DNA from: Oncomelania hupensis
Lineage: Eukaryota; Mollusca; Gastropoda; Littorinimorpha; Pomatiopsidae
NCBI GenBank assembly: GCA_036898135.1
Contig: CM072511.1
Coordinates: 161,097,814-161,161,813, forward strand
DNA: 64,000 bases
Reading direction: 5' to 3'
Numbering within the stretch: position 1 is the stretch's first letter; each line of letters opens with the position of its first letter. The position numbers and the translations under genes are program-made. Below, piece by piece: positions 19,898-30,894 of this stretch. The notes below the pieces were generated by a model. The model searched no databases, was not told the origin of the DNA, and saw nothing but the letters and a program-made list of their open reading frames with translations.

Positions 19898-22800
19898 ATG
19901 GCTGATTTCTGGCAGAAAGGGGTTGAACTAAATCTAAAAGGAAAACAGCTGACTGAGTACGTCAAGTCTCAAGAGAGAATATGGCGTGAAGAAAGAGAAA
20001 TAGAATTAGAACAGAAGCGTCTAGAATTAGAAGAGCAGCGACGCCGAGAAGAAAAGGAAGAACAGCGTCGCCGAGAAGAAAAAGAAGAACAACGCAGGCG
20101 TGAAGAAAGAGAAGAGCGGCGTCAAGAAAGAGAAGCAGAAGAGCAGCGACGCCGAGAAGAAAGAGAGATGGAAGAAAGACGACTAGAAGCTGATCGTCAG
20201 TACCAGCTGGAGTTGGCGCGTATCCAAAACAATCAGCATGCGCCACAAGTCGTCAGCGACCACATGGCTCCAAAATTGCCAGCTTTCGTCGACGGGAAGG
20301 ACCAGATCGACAGTTATTTGGCGAGATTTGAAAGGTTTGCCAAAAGCTCTAACTGGCAACCTCAAGACTGGGCGATTCGACTAAGTGCACTTCTGACGGG
20401 AGAAGCACTCGACGTCTACACCAGATTGTCGGACGATGACGCTAAAGACTACGACGTCTTGAAAGAGGCCCTATTGCAGTGCTACAACTTTACAGAGAAG
20501 GGCTACCGTAAACGCTTCCGTGAATGCCGGCCTAAGTCAGGCGAGACGCCAAAGCAGTTTGTGGAGCGCCTGTCGTCATATCTACACAAGTGGGTGGAGT
20601 TATCAGGCGAAACGAAGTCTTACGACAGTCTCCATGACCTGATCGTGAAGGAACAATTTCTCAATGCCTGTCACAAGGACCTAGCGACCCACTTAGAAGA
20701 ACAAAAGCTGCAGACGCTTAAAGATGTGACGGAGGCTGCTGAAAGATATCTCATCGCTCATGGGAAAACCCTGGGGCCACCCAGCGCGACGAAACATTTT
20801 CAGAAGACTGGAAACCATGTGAACCAGATCCAGGGAAGCCAGACGAGCCAGAGACAGACAGACTCCACGCCTCCTCCCAGGGAAGGGCATTCAAGGGGCT
20901 GTTTCACCTGCAACGCTACAGACCACAGAGCGGCTAACTGTCCTCAAAACAAAAGTAGCGGACAGCGGAGCAGTACGGACAATTCAGCGGCGGGCAACCG
21001 GCAGAGGCGGTTCTCCAATCAACGGCAAACCAGTAGATCTGACCATCAAGTGTGCGGCGGGAGCGTCATTCTTCCGAGTGAGACCGAGCGCACAGCTACC
21101 CCTGCGGACGTGCAAGAGTGCATGACCGATGGCCAACTTCTCCTTGCCAACGGAAAATCCATCCCCGTCGTCGCCAGCGCAGCTGTGACCGTCCAGAACA
21201 TGCCTGTTTCCAAGGGACGCGTTGGAAATCATGAAGTGACTGTTTTAAGAGACTCTGGCTGCAGTGGGGTCATCGTCAGAGAAGACCTAATCGCTAAAGA
21301 ACAATTCACTGGCGATTCTAAATGGACACTCATGGCCGACAGCAAATGTGTGAAAGCGCCAGTTGCAAAAATTCATGTCAACACCCCTTTCTACGTAGGC
21401 GAAGTCGAAGCGGTTTGCCTGAAGAAGCCGCTATACGATTTGATGATCGGGAATATCGACGGCGCGAGGCGACCCGACGACCCCGATTCAGAATGGAGTC
21501 CTGCCTCAACCCAACATGTCGAAGTTGCGGAGGAGGATCCATTGCCATTTCCCGATGGAGACCTTTCAGAGCTGCTACGGGACAATGTGGCTACTCCGGC
21601 TCAGCCCTGCCGACCAGAGATCGTCGGTGCTGTTACTACCAGGGCCCAGGCCAAGAGAGACAAGACGTCTACGCCACTGAAGGTCGCCGACAACTCTAAA
21701 GCTGCCATCGTAGACAGAGATAAGCTGATCCAGCTCCAGGAAGATGATAGTACTTTAAACAAGTACAGGAACCGCCAAGACCACGTGACCAAAGGCAGTG
21801 GTACGGTCTATTTTGAGGTGAAGGCCAAGATCCTGTATCGAATCTTCCAGCACCCGAGGGTCAACGGGGGGAAACCACTACGTCAAGTCTTGGTACCGTT
21901 ACCCCTAAGGCGCCAGGTGATGGAAGTAGCGCATGACTCAATCATGGGAGGTCACCTAGGCATCAAGAAGACGTCAGACAGAATCCAGGCGGTGTTCTAC
22001 TGGCCAGGACTTCATGCGGACGTCAGCCGTTTCTGTCGATCATGTGACATTTGCCAGAAGACCATACCTCGAGGAAGGGTCCCTAAAGTGCCAATGCAGA
22101 GAATGCCTTTGATCGACCGACCTTTCAAGAGGGTGGCCTTAGACTTAATCGGCGAAATAAGACCTCCGAGTGAAGAAGGTCATCGATGGGTACTGACTTT
22201 AGTAGACTATGCGACTCGATACCCAGAAGCAGTGCCACTGAAGAAGATTGACACTGAATCTGTAGCAGAGGCACTAGTGGACATGTTCAGTAGACTTGGA
22301 GTGCCTGAAGAAATTCTGACAGACCTCGGGACGCAGTTCGTCTCTGACTGCATGAAGGAGGTCAACAGACTGCTGAGCATCCGGCATTTGACTACGACAC
22401 CCTACCATCCGATGTGCAACGGGCTTGTCGAGAAGTTCAATGCTACGCTGAAGTCCACCCTGAAGAAACTGTGCAGCGAGCAGCCCAGACAATGGCATCG
22501 CTATATCAACGCCTTACTTTTCGCCTACAGAGAAGTACCGCAGGAGTCCACCGGCTTTTCTCCGTTCGAGCTGCTGTACGGAAGAACCATCCGAGGGCCG
22601 ATGCACATCCTGAAAGAACTGTGGACGAAGGAAGTAGACACCCCAGAGGTGAAGAACAGCTACCAGTACGTGTTTGAGCTACGGGAGAAGCTGGAGCAGA
22701 CTCTCGAGATAGCCAGAGAAAACCTGAAGAAGTCCCAGGACTGTGGAAAGCACTACTATGATCGTAGGGCTGTGAACAGGAAGTTTAAACCTGGCAACAA

Positions 22801-24463
22801 AGTGCTGGTGCTGCTACCTACTGATCACAATAAGTTGCTGATGCAGTGGAAAGGCCCGTACGAAGTGGAGACCGTGGTGGGAATCAACGACTACAAGGTG
22901 AAGGTCGGCCAGCATTCCAAGATATACCACGCCAACCTCCTTAAGCTGTACGTGGAAAGGCCATCAGAGACTGTGCACGCAGCCACAGCAGCTGTGACCG
23001 ACGACAGCTTTGACAGCGAAGAACTGTTGGAACTGGGAGACTTCCACAGCAAAGAAGGCATCGATGATGTTAAGCTAGGACCGAGCTTGACGGAAGGTCA
23101 AAAGTTGGAGCTCAAGGACCTTATGGGCGAGTTTCCCCACAACTTCAGCGATGTCCCTGGCTCTACAACTTTGGTCGAACACGAAGTCCACCTCACTTCG
23201 AATATCCCTGTTCGATCCAAGCCCTTCCCGATCCCTTTCAAGGCCCGTGAATCCTTGAAGAAAGACATCGATGAGATGCTGAAGATGGGCATCATCAAGG
23301 AGTCCAGTTCCCCCTACGCGTCCCCTGTCGTGGTCGTGAAGAAGAAGGACGGGAGCAACCGAGTATGCATCGACTACAGGAAAGTTAATAAGATCACCGT
23401 CTTCGACCCTGAGCCGATGCCTACCGCAGCAGACCTCTTCCGCCAATTATCGGGGAGTAGAATCTTCTCAAAGATTGACCTCAGCAAAGGTTATTGGCAA
23501 GTCCCCGTGCGTCAACAGGACATACCAAAGACTGCTTTTATAACCCCTGATGGGACGTACGAGTGCCTAAGGATGCCCTTTGGCATGGTCAACAGCGGAG
23601 CTACCCTGAAGAGAGGGATGAAGAAGATGCTCAAAGGGATGGACAATGTCGTGTGTTACTGGGACGACCTGCTAGTCCACACTCGCACCTGGGAAGAGCA
23701 TCTGCAGACCTTGAGGGAGCTGTTTCACCGTCTCACAGAAGCCAACCTGACCGTGAGACCCAGTAAGTGCATTCTGGGGACTGACAACGTAGACTTTATC
23801 GGCCATTCGCTGAAAGAAGGACAAAAGGGGCTTCTACTAGAAAACGTCACCAAGATTCTGAACGCTCCACGTCCCCAAACCAAGAAGCAGGTGCGATCTT
23901 TCCTGGGGTTGGCTGGATACTACAGGGAGTTTGTACCAAACTACTCCGCCATCACAGCACCCTTGTCGGACCTGGTGCGGAAAGGCTGTCCAAACCAAGT
24001 GCAGTGGGGACCGTCTCAGGAGAGGGCATACCAGACTGTGCGCGACCTCCTTTCGAAGGATCCGGTGCTACGACTGCCTGACACTTCCAAAGAATTCGTC
24101 TTAAGAACAGACGCAGCGGACGAAGGCATCGGCGCCATACTGATGCAAGAACACGAAGGGAAACTATTTCCGGTCAGTTACGCCAGCAAGAAGCTGTCCA
24201 GGGCTGAGAAAAATTACTCGACCATGGAGAAAGAGTGCCTTGCCATCATATGGGGAATCCGGAAGTTCGAACTGTACCTTCAAGGAGTGAAGTTCGTGCT
24301 ACAGACTGATCACAAGCCGCTAACTTACTTGAACTCTGCCAAGTTTGTGAACAGTCGGATCATGAGATGGGCTATGTACTTGCAGAACTTTAACATGCGA
24401 GTAGAATCTATCAAAGGATCGGACAATGTTGGTGCGGACTTCCTCAGCAGAGTGTGTGAGTAA
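19898..24463 (+). CDS. Intact Gag-PR-INT-RT-RNaseH polyprotein (copy 2)
   Basis: A single 1521-residue frame starting at ATG 19898 (MADFWQKG). The frame stays open upstream without another ATG. Domains, by residue: Glu/Arg-rich coiled coil about 20-115; capsid-like region about 125-300; zinc knuckle from 335 (CX2CX4HX4C); protease DSG at about 452; integrase His679, Cys716, Cys719, then Asp749, Asp809 and Glu845 (35-residue spacing); GPY region; RT with YWDD at 1254-1257 in place of the usual YVDD or YIDD; RNase H Asp1405. It ends ADFLSRVCE. Integrase precedes RT, the reverse of ordinary Ty3/gypsy order and as known for Gmr1-like elements. No frameshift separates Gag from Pol. With identical LTRs this copy appears young and potentially competent. 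No envelope gene is present. Confidence 0.95.
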   Translation: MADFWQKGVELNLKGKQLTEYVKSQERIWREEREIELEQKRLELEEQRRREEKEEQRRREEKEEQRRREEREERRQEREAEEQRRREEREMEERRLEADRQYQLELARIQNNQHAPQVVSDHMAPKLPAFVDGKDQIDSYLARFERFAKSSNWQPQDWAIRLSALLTGEALDVYTRLSDDDAKDYDVLKEALLQCYNFTEKGYRKRFRECRPKSGETPKQFVERLSSYLHKWVELSGETKSYDSLHDLIVKEQFLNACHKDLATHLEEQKLQTLKDVTEAAERYLIAHGKTLGPPSATKHFQKTGNHVNQIQGSQTSQRQTDSTPPPREGHSRGCFTCNATDHRAANCPQNKSSGQRSSTDNSAAGNRQRRFSNQRQTSRSDHQVCGGSVILPSETERTATPADVQECMTDGQLLLANGKSIPVVASAAVTVQNMPVSKGRVGNHEVTVLRDSGCSGVIVREDLIAKEQFTGDSKWTLMADSKCVKAPVAKIHVNTPFYVGEVEAVCLKKPLYDLMIGNIDGARRPDDPDSEWSPASTQHVEVAEEDPLPFPDGDLSELLRDNVATPAQPCRPEIVGAVTTRAQAKRDKTSTPLKVADNSKAAIVDRDKLIQLQEDDSTLNKYRNRQDHVTKGSGTVYFEVKAKILYRIFQHPRVNGGKPLRQVLVPLPLRRQVMEVAHDSIMGGHLGIKKTSDRIQAVFYWPGLHADVSRFCRSCDICQKTIPRGRVPKVPMQRMPLIDRPFKRVALDLIGEIRPPSEEGHRWVLTLVDYATRYPEAVPLKKIDTESVAEALVDMFSRLGVPEEILTDLGTQFVSDCMKEVNRLLSIRHLTTTPYHPMCNGLVEKFNATLKSTLKKLCSEQPRQWHRYINALLFAYREVPQESTGFSPFELLYGRTIRGPMHILKELWTKEVDTPEVKNSYQYVFELREKLEQTLEIARENLKKSQDCGKHYYDRRAVNRKFKPGNKVLVLLPTDHNKLLMQWKGPYEVETVVGINDYKVKVGQHSKIYHANLLKLYVERPSETVHAATAAVTDDSFDSEELLELGDFHSKEGIDDVKLGPSLTEGQKLELKDLMGEFPHNFSDVPGSTTLVEHEVHLTSNIPVRSKPFPIPFKARESLKKDIDEMLKMGIIKESSSPYASPVVVVKKKDGSNRVCIDYRKVNKITVFDPEPMPTAADLFRQLSGSRIFSKIDLSKGYWQVPVRQQDIPKTAFITPDGTYECLRMPFGMVNSGATLKRGMKKMLKGMDNVVCYWDDLLVHTRTWEEHLQTLRELFHRLTEANLTVRPSKCILGTDNVDFIGHSLKEGQKGLLLENVTKILNAPRPQTKKQVRSFLGLAGYYREFVPNYSAITAPLSDLVRKGCPNQVQWGPSQERAYQTVRDLLSKDPVLRLPDTSKEFVLRTDAADEGIGAILMQEHEGKLFPVSYASKKLSRAEKNYSTMEKECLAIIWGIRKFELYLQGVKFVLQTDHKPLTYLNSAKFVNSRIMRWAMYLQNFNMRVESIKGSDNVGADFLSRVCE

Positions 24464-24671
24464 AGAACATTGACTGTGTGGATGAACTGTGAACATTGAC
24501 AATATCCAGATAGACTTGAAGATGAAAACCATTGACTCTGTGTAGATAAGCTGAGCGCAATCACAGTATTCAGAAAGTCTTAAATTAGTTTCAATTGAGG
24601 ATTTTGTTTGTGCATTACGTTTCAACGTTGTTGAAAGAAATTGGGTAAATTTCTTCTTGAGTGGGGGGTTA

Positions 24672-25305
24672 TGTTACGTTGAAACGTGAACGAAAGTATG
24701 TCGGAAGCGCGCACGATAGATCTAATCGTTTCGTTTTGCAAAGTATTCAATAATGGTGTTTATTTACCTTTGATTTGAGTTTGCATTGTTATCAGGAGAG
24801 GCTTTGTATAACGTTGATAATTTGCGTTAGTCGATATTATTTGAGAATCTTCTGGATCTGCGTGTTTACTCTTGATAGAAATTTCCGGATGGACATCGAA
24901 GGTCGTGAATGTTCCCGGAAGTAGAGAAAATGTGAATGACGTAAGTCAGTGATGACGATCTTTAGTTCGATTGGTGGCAGTGCGTCATTTCTACCACGTA
25001 CCAAATCGTTCCAGAAAAGAGAGAGGTTATTTAATCGTGAGCCGAGTCGCTGTTGAGAGAGTAAAGTTGTTGATAGTGATTTGGAAAGTTGCTGTGAAAG
25101 TTGTTGAGTTGAATTGAGAATTGTATGCAGTTGTTGATGTGTGCTGAATAAAAGTGGAAAACTTCATACGTCGACTTTGTGACTTGTATGCTGTTTGGAC
25201 GGGCTGTGTGAATAAACGAATCTGAGTTACACCCTATCAGGAATTCAAGCATCGGGGCTGAATCAGATACTGATAGAAAACACCAACATCAAACTGAGTG
25301 TAACA
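24672..25305 (+). repeat. LTR, third copy (634 bp)
   Basis: Preceded by the polypurine tract GAGTGGGGGGTTA and followed by CATGT (25306-25310), the right target duplication. The LINE endonuclease resumes immediately after it. Confidence 0.95.
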
Positions 25306-25310
25306 CATGT

Positions 25311-27036
25311 ATACAGTGAAAACGAAAAGTGGCTCATTTGTGGGGACTTTAATGCGCATTCCTCCTTGTGGGAAAATGACTGCAATTTAACAACTAGCAA
25401 CAGACTTGTGGAAAACATTGTTGACTCAAATTTATGTATTTTAAATGATGGTTCTCCCACTAGGATTCCCGACATAGCCACCCATAGACTTACAGCCATT
25501 GATATTACCCTTATTTTTCCTGACTTAGTTTTAGACTCAGATTGGTGTACACTTTCAGATTCACTCGGAAGCGACCATTTACCTATCCTTATTTTAATTA
25601 ATGATGTTATAGAGTCAGAAAAAATACAGCAAGATCCCATTCCAAAGTTTAATTATCAAAAAGCTAATTGGGCATTATTTGTTGAACTTCTACAACACAA
25701 AGACCTTGACATTAGAAAAGAAGAAAATATAGATACAATTTATGATAAGTTTTGTTCCACAATAATATCCGTTGCTAACAACTCAATACCAAGAATACAC
25801 TACAATAAGAACAGTAAACACAAAGGTAATGTTTGGTGGAACGACGATTGTGAAAAAGCGGTTCATGAAAAGAAGACTAAATATAAGAACTATATTAGGA
25901 ATAAGAATGCTGAAAATCACACAGAAATGAAACAAGCTAAAATTAAATGTAACCGTGTTGTAGCAAAAGCTAAACATGACTACTGGAAAAACTTTTGTAT
26001 TAAAGAAATTTCTGACTATAAAGACACACAAAAAGTGTGGAAACAAATTAAAATAATGAATAACGGATTTCATCTACCCTCAAGTCCAATAGTGTTAAAT
26101 GATAATAAATTTCCATCCGCGGCAGACAAAGCTGAAGCATTTGTAGACATGTTTGCTACAGTAAGTACACACGAAGGTTTGAATTCGGAGCAAAAGAATT
26201 ATAGAGAAACAGAAGAAAATGAGTCTGATGTAAATTATGATCAGTCAGATGATAACACACTTTATTTCAATGCTCCAATAACACTGCAAGAAGTTCAAAA
26301 TATGGTAAATAATTTGTCCAATAAAAAATCAGCCGTGGGATTAGACTCAGTAACTAATGAAATGATAAAACATCTACCAGAAAAATGGGTACAGATCCTT
26401 CATAAAATAATTCAGATAATATGGGAATCTAGTAATGTCCCTCAGATATGGAAAGAGGCGGTAGTTGTGCCTATACACAAACAAGGTAAACCTAAATCAG
26501 ACATAAAGAGTTACAGGCCCATTGCAATTACGTCACACTTATGCAAATTTATGGAAAGAATATTGTTGAATAGATTGGAATATTTCTGTGAAAAAAATAA
26601 TATAATTCCAGTTAACCAAGCAGGTTTTAGGAAGAATAGGTCGACGATTGACCACATAGTAAAGCTCACAACTAACATCAAGAGCCAATTTTCAAGAAGG
26701 AAGTGCTTGTTGGCCACGTTTTTTGACGTGGCTAAAGCGTATGACCAGGTGTGGCATCATAAACTATTGACCAAACTTAAAGCTGTTGGAGTGTCTGGTC
26801 ATTTATTTAATTTTATAAAAACATTTATCAATAAAAGACAAATCCAAACAAAAATAGGCAATAATTATTCATCTAAAAGATCACTAGACATGGGTATTCC
26901 TCAAGGCTCGGTGTTATCGCCGATATTATTTAATATTCTGTTACATGATTTACCAACTAAATTATCCAAAAATGTAGTTTTAGCTCAATATGCAGATGAC
27001 ATCTGTATCTGGATGAAAGTCACTTTGAAGAAAAAC
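25311..27036 (+). pseudogene. LINE ORF2 middle part: endonuclease end and RT to YADD
   Basis: The open frame continues the split ORF2: LICGDFNAHSSLWEND and LGSDHLPIL close the endonuclease. RT then shows VPIHKQGKPKSDIKSYRPIA, NQAGFRKNRSTIDHI, FFDVAKAYDQVWH (first catalytic Asp), MGIPQGSVLSPILFN and QYADDICIWM (catalytic Asp pair). Coding stops making sense at 27036, where the target-site sequence begins. The remainder of RT and RNase H are on the minus strand at 10890-9196. Except for the LTR insertion I see no stop or frameshift, so the LINE was probably young when inserted. Confidence 0.9.
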
Positions 27037-27048
27037 GCATATAGATTT

Positions 27049-27582
27049 GTATAAGCATTCAGGCTTGTTTGTGTTTGCATGCTTGTATGTGTGGGTGATA
27101 GATTGATGGTGAACAATGTTTGTTTTTGTTTTGATTTTGCTCGTCAGTCTGCAATTTTGTAAATTGGTTTGGTACTGTGTGGTTTTTAAATACTGTTTTA
27201 TACAATAAAATATTTTGATGTTTACTTGTTATTTTTCATTAATTTTCTATTTGTAGCTATGTTGTAGTTTGAAAAAAAAGTTTTAGTTATTATTAATACC
27301 AATATAATGAATGCTTGAGTGTTTTATCATGAATACGAGTGCACGGGTGTGTGAAAAAGAATGTGTGTATACGTGTGAGTGCGTGTTAGCGTGTTTGTGA
27401 ATGAGTGTTAACATTATTGGCCATGCATATTGTATCACGCCTTGATTGTACTTCCTGTAGGGTTTTTCTGTTTAGTTTTGGTGTTTGACGTTTTTTTATG
27501 TCATAGCTAGTTATCCTTGCCAGTGCGTGAGTGAGCGAATGCGTGCCAACGCTTTGAGTTTGGATTTGCTGTTTACAAAATA

Positions 27583-27678
<96 letters not shown>

Positions 27679-28778
27679 AGTGTTTTAGATCACGTACAGT
27701 ACATTTGGAGGTATTATACCTCTTGGCGTCCAAAATCACGTAAATGAGTGCCACAGAAGGAGACTGATCACGTAATGGTTTTTCGTGGAAGAGGTCTGAA
27801 AACTGAACAAAATTTATCAGCGGAGGTACGCTCATGGAGGCTATCGCAACTTGCGCAACGTACTTACGGAGGTTCAGCTTTTTTATTTTATTTTTTTATT
27901 TTTTTTAAGTAGTTGTCTATTCTGAGATTTGACGATCACTAGCAGGAATTGCAACGTTCAAGTGCCTATGCGCTTCCGTAGCAGACGACCTATCATGATG
28001 TATCAGCAAGGGAAGAAACTCTACTTCGGGTTCAGTGAACAGAACCGAGTGAAAAACTCAAAGAGAAACAAGTTGGCTGTCAAAAGATAGGCTAGGAAAA
28101 TGGCTATCAAGAGTGTTTCAAGGCACCTTGACACAGCCCTGCTACATGATGCTGAACAAGTGTTCCGCAGCGACAGGAACCGTATCAAAATGTGCTGAAA
28201 ATTGAAAACTTGTTCAGCATCGTTTAGATAGTCATTTTTTGGGGCCACTCTTTCGTGCATTAGGCATATGATAACTATCTTGAATCTGATTTTCTTTTCT
28301 CAAGGGCAGGGTGAGCATAACTGAAACCAAGACACTGGCTGAGGTTCTGCATGGGATTTTTTAAAATGTGTTTTAATTCAGTTCATGCTATGAATAGCAC
28401 GTGATGAGTCTGATCCAGTTCTGCGATTTCAAAATGACAAATTAAAGTTGTTGCAGCCTTACTTATGCAATTAACAAGTATGAAGTGATGAACACAGCAC
28501 ACAATAAAAGACAATTAACATTGTTACACATGTATTAACTAATTTTGTACTAATTTTGTGAACATAGCACCTCTCTCTTTCTTTCTTTGTTGTTGTGGAT
28601 ACTATCTTGGATATTTCAAAATGTTATTAAGTCAAGCACAGTCTGTTTTGCTTCACAACACACTAGACACTGTCACAATACCATATGTCATTGAAAATCC
28701 AGCTGGAGGTATGAATACCCTTTACATTTTGACTCAGGAGTTATGAATACCCTCAAATGTTTTAGGATCTAAAACACT

Positions 28779-28780
<2 letters not shown>
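27049..28780. other. Intergenic with ATT microsatellite
   Basis: AT-rich unique sequence after the LINE. A pure ATT microsatellite lies at about 27580-27677. I found no convincing exon. Short open frames at 27386-27835 are driven by the repeat. Confidence 0.6.
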
Positions 28781-28825
<45 letters not shown>

Positions 28826-28841
28826 GTTGTTGTTGTTGTTG

Positions 28842-28876
<35 letters not shown>

Positions 28877-28877
28877 G
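28781..28877. repeat. ATT/GTT trinucleotide microsatellite
   Basis: ATT repeats interrupted by a GTT block of about six units, then ATT again. Confidence 0.95.
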
Positions 28878-28954
28878 TACACTTTTGAAAGAGGTAAACT
28901 TTATTTCATATAAATATCTATTTCTTTATTTATTTTGTTGTTGTTTTTGATGGT

Positions 28955-29015
28955 GTCACGTAGTTTCTAATCTGTCGGTGAATAGTCACGCAGCTTCTTA
29001 TCTCTCGGTGAATAG
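28955..29015. repeat. Two-copy tandem repeat of about 30 bp
   Basis: CACG-TAG-TTCTAATCTGTCGGTGAATAG-like units occur twice in succession with a few differences. No function is inferred. Confidence 0.6.
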
Positions 29016-29310
29016 GCCTCTGTCTTTGACAGGGTGCAGCAAGGGAGCAGAAGAGACGTTGTCAGCCTGTGTCCTGCATCACTGGCCATCTGTCTGCACA
29101 CAAAGGCTTATGGGGCGTCCCTGGCCCCTGGGGAGGGGCTAAGGACGGGGGTGTGCGTAATACAGACAACAGGCGAGGGAAATATCTCGATGGCTTTAGG
29201 ACGATGTGCTTCACAGGGCCTGCCGTGACTTCCACTGTTGTTGAGTGCTGTTGTAGCTGGAGTAGCTGGTGGCTGGAGATAGTGGTGATGAATGCGACGA
29301 CCACGACGGC

Positions 29311-29312
<2 letters not shown>

Positions 29313-29381
<69 letters not shown>

Positions 29382-29602
29382 CGACTACGACGACGACAAC
29401 GAAGGCGGTAAAGATGTTGACGATGACGGTGATTCCAAGTCAAGTCAAGAAATCTGTACTCCGCAAAAACGAGGGAAAATTTGTTGTGTCGCGGTGCCTT
29501 CATGGAAAAGAGGAAGAGAAGGACGAAGATGACATCGACCACGACAATGATGATGTTCAGTATGAGCAGGCGGATGAACAGAGGACAATCCCTACGATGA
29601 GA

Positions 29603-29636
<34 letters not shown>

Positions 29637-29645
29637 CGGTGGTGG

Positions 29646-29688
<43 letters not shown>

Positions 29689-29705
29689 AATGATTATGAT
29701 GACGG

Positions 29706-29744
<39 letters not shown>

Positions 29745-29780
29745 CAGTGGTGATGATGATGGTGTTGATGATAGCGATGG

Positions 29781-29813
<33 letters not shown>

Positions 29814-29865
29814 CGATGACGATGACGATGATGATGATGGTGATGACAACCGCGCTGGATTTGAT
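29313..29865. repeat. GAT trinucleotide-rich region
   Basis: Pure GAT stretches at about 29313-29381, 29603-29635 and 29645-29850 are separated by degenerate sequence. They create long Met, Asp, His or Ile homopolymer frames on both strands. I do not regard these as genes. Confidence 0.9.
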
Positions 29866-29980
29866 TATGAAGATAATGACGACAACGACTGCGACAATGA
29901 ATCTCGTTGCTGTGCTAGGTATTGTGTTCAACACCGCAAGCAGCTTATGCCTGAATAGTCTCTTGACTCGTATTGCGTGA

Positions 29981-30640
29981 ATCCCCGAGAGACCAATTTC
30001 ATTGCCAAACTAGGTTAGTGTTTCCTCTTCTCATAGACATCCATCACCTCAGCCCCACATCCCCTAGACATAGGAGTGGTGGAGGGATAGTGTAAGGGTG
30101 AATGGGGTAGTGTACATCGTCAAAGACTTAACCGTTTTGTGACCGCTGACCCCCTAACCCACATCCATAACTTACAGTGGTGTGGTCGCGTTTTGATAAG
30201 TTGACTTTGTGGTAGTAACTCACTCTCTGTTCGGACTGATTCATAACGGTGTTCCTTACATTTACACTTGCTCTTTTTTTCTGTGTTTTTTCTTATTTAA
30301 AAAACAACAACTAGCCAGTCCATCCATTTTATGAGTCGCGCTTGCTGTTAACTTTCTTGCTCAGTGGGTCGTGACCTTATACAGTGCTCAAGATTGCAGC
30401 TAGTGCGTGTTCTTTGGCGACGTGCTTTCGATCGCGATTAAAGCATTTGTCCTTTATTTGTTGATGTTTTACACTTTTAAGCGATCACAGGCACGTAAGG
30501 TAAAAAGAAAAGTTTTAATTGTGTAACCGTTCGGTCATAGAAGACAACAGAGTCAAGGACTTCTATTTACCCCTGGCCAGCTTTATGAGGCCGCATCCGT
30601 CTCTTCTCGCTCACCCACGATTAAATACCGTGGTTATTAC
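29981..30640. other. Unique intergenic sequence
   Basis: Mixed-composition sequence without a frame or splice pattern I can support, and without similarity to the repeats elsewhere in the window. Confidence 0.5.
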
Positions 30641-30645
30641 TCAAT

Positions 30646-30676
30646 AATGAGGATGATGATGATGACGATAATGATA

Positions 30677-30744
<68 letters not shown>

Positions 30745-30761
30745 AATAATAATAATAATAA

Positions 30762-30825
<64 letters not shown>

Positions 30826-30834
30826 ATTATTATA

Positions 30835-30893
<59 letters not shown>
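30646..30893. repeat. Compound GAT/AAT/ATT microsatellite
   Basis: GAT repeats pass into AAT and then a long ATT run, which continues at 31540 after an LTR insertion. Confidence 0.95.

Positions 30894-30894
<1 letters not shown>

Larger units (their letters stand above)
12855..25305 (+). mobile_element. Tandem Gmr1-like LTR retrotransposon (LTR-int-LTR-int-LTR)
   Basis: Three LTRs of 634 bp (12855-13488, 18763-19396, 24672-25305) alternate with two internal regions of 5274 and 5275 bp. The outer ends are flanked by the 5-bp duplication CATGT (12850-12854 and 25306-25310), so the whole tandem occupies a single target site. The LTR starts TGTTACG and ends GTAACA. The internal regions appear identical except for one missing G near 16775. 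It lies within the endonuclease gene of the LINE. The structure may reflect unequal recombination between LTRs, a tandem DNA intermediate, or an assembly duplication. Confidence 0.93.
8791..27036. mobile_element. I-group-like LINE with inverted 5' part (twin priming)
   Basis: A 12-bp direct duplication GCATATAGATTT at 8779-8790 and 27037-27048 bounds the whole insertion. The 3' part (RT tail, RNase H, 3' UTR) runs on the minus strand from about 10890 to 8791. The 5' part (5' UTR, ORF1, endonuclease, RT up to just beyond YADD) runs on the plus strand from about 10891 to 27036 and is interrupted by LTR elements at 12855-25305. The two parts abut head to head. RT coding ends at 27036 just after YADD, and the other piece resumes at the corresponding point. 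This is the layout expected when the second target strand primes reverse transcription internally (twin priming). The minus-strand 3' end is AT-rich (GATAAATTAAATAAATA). Confidence 0.9.

Noticed and set aside
29069..29980. 303-codon frame rich in Met/Asp
   Set aside because: Produced by GAT microsatellites; the opposite strand gives equally long His/Ile frames.
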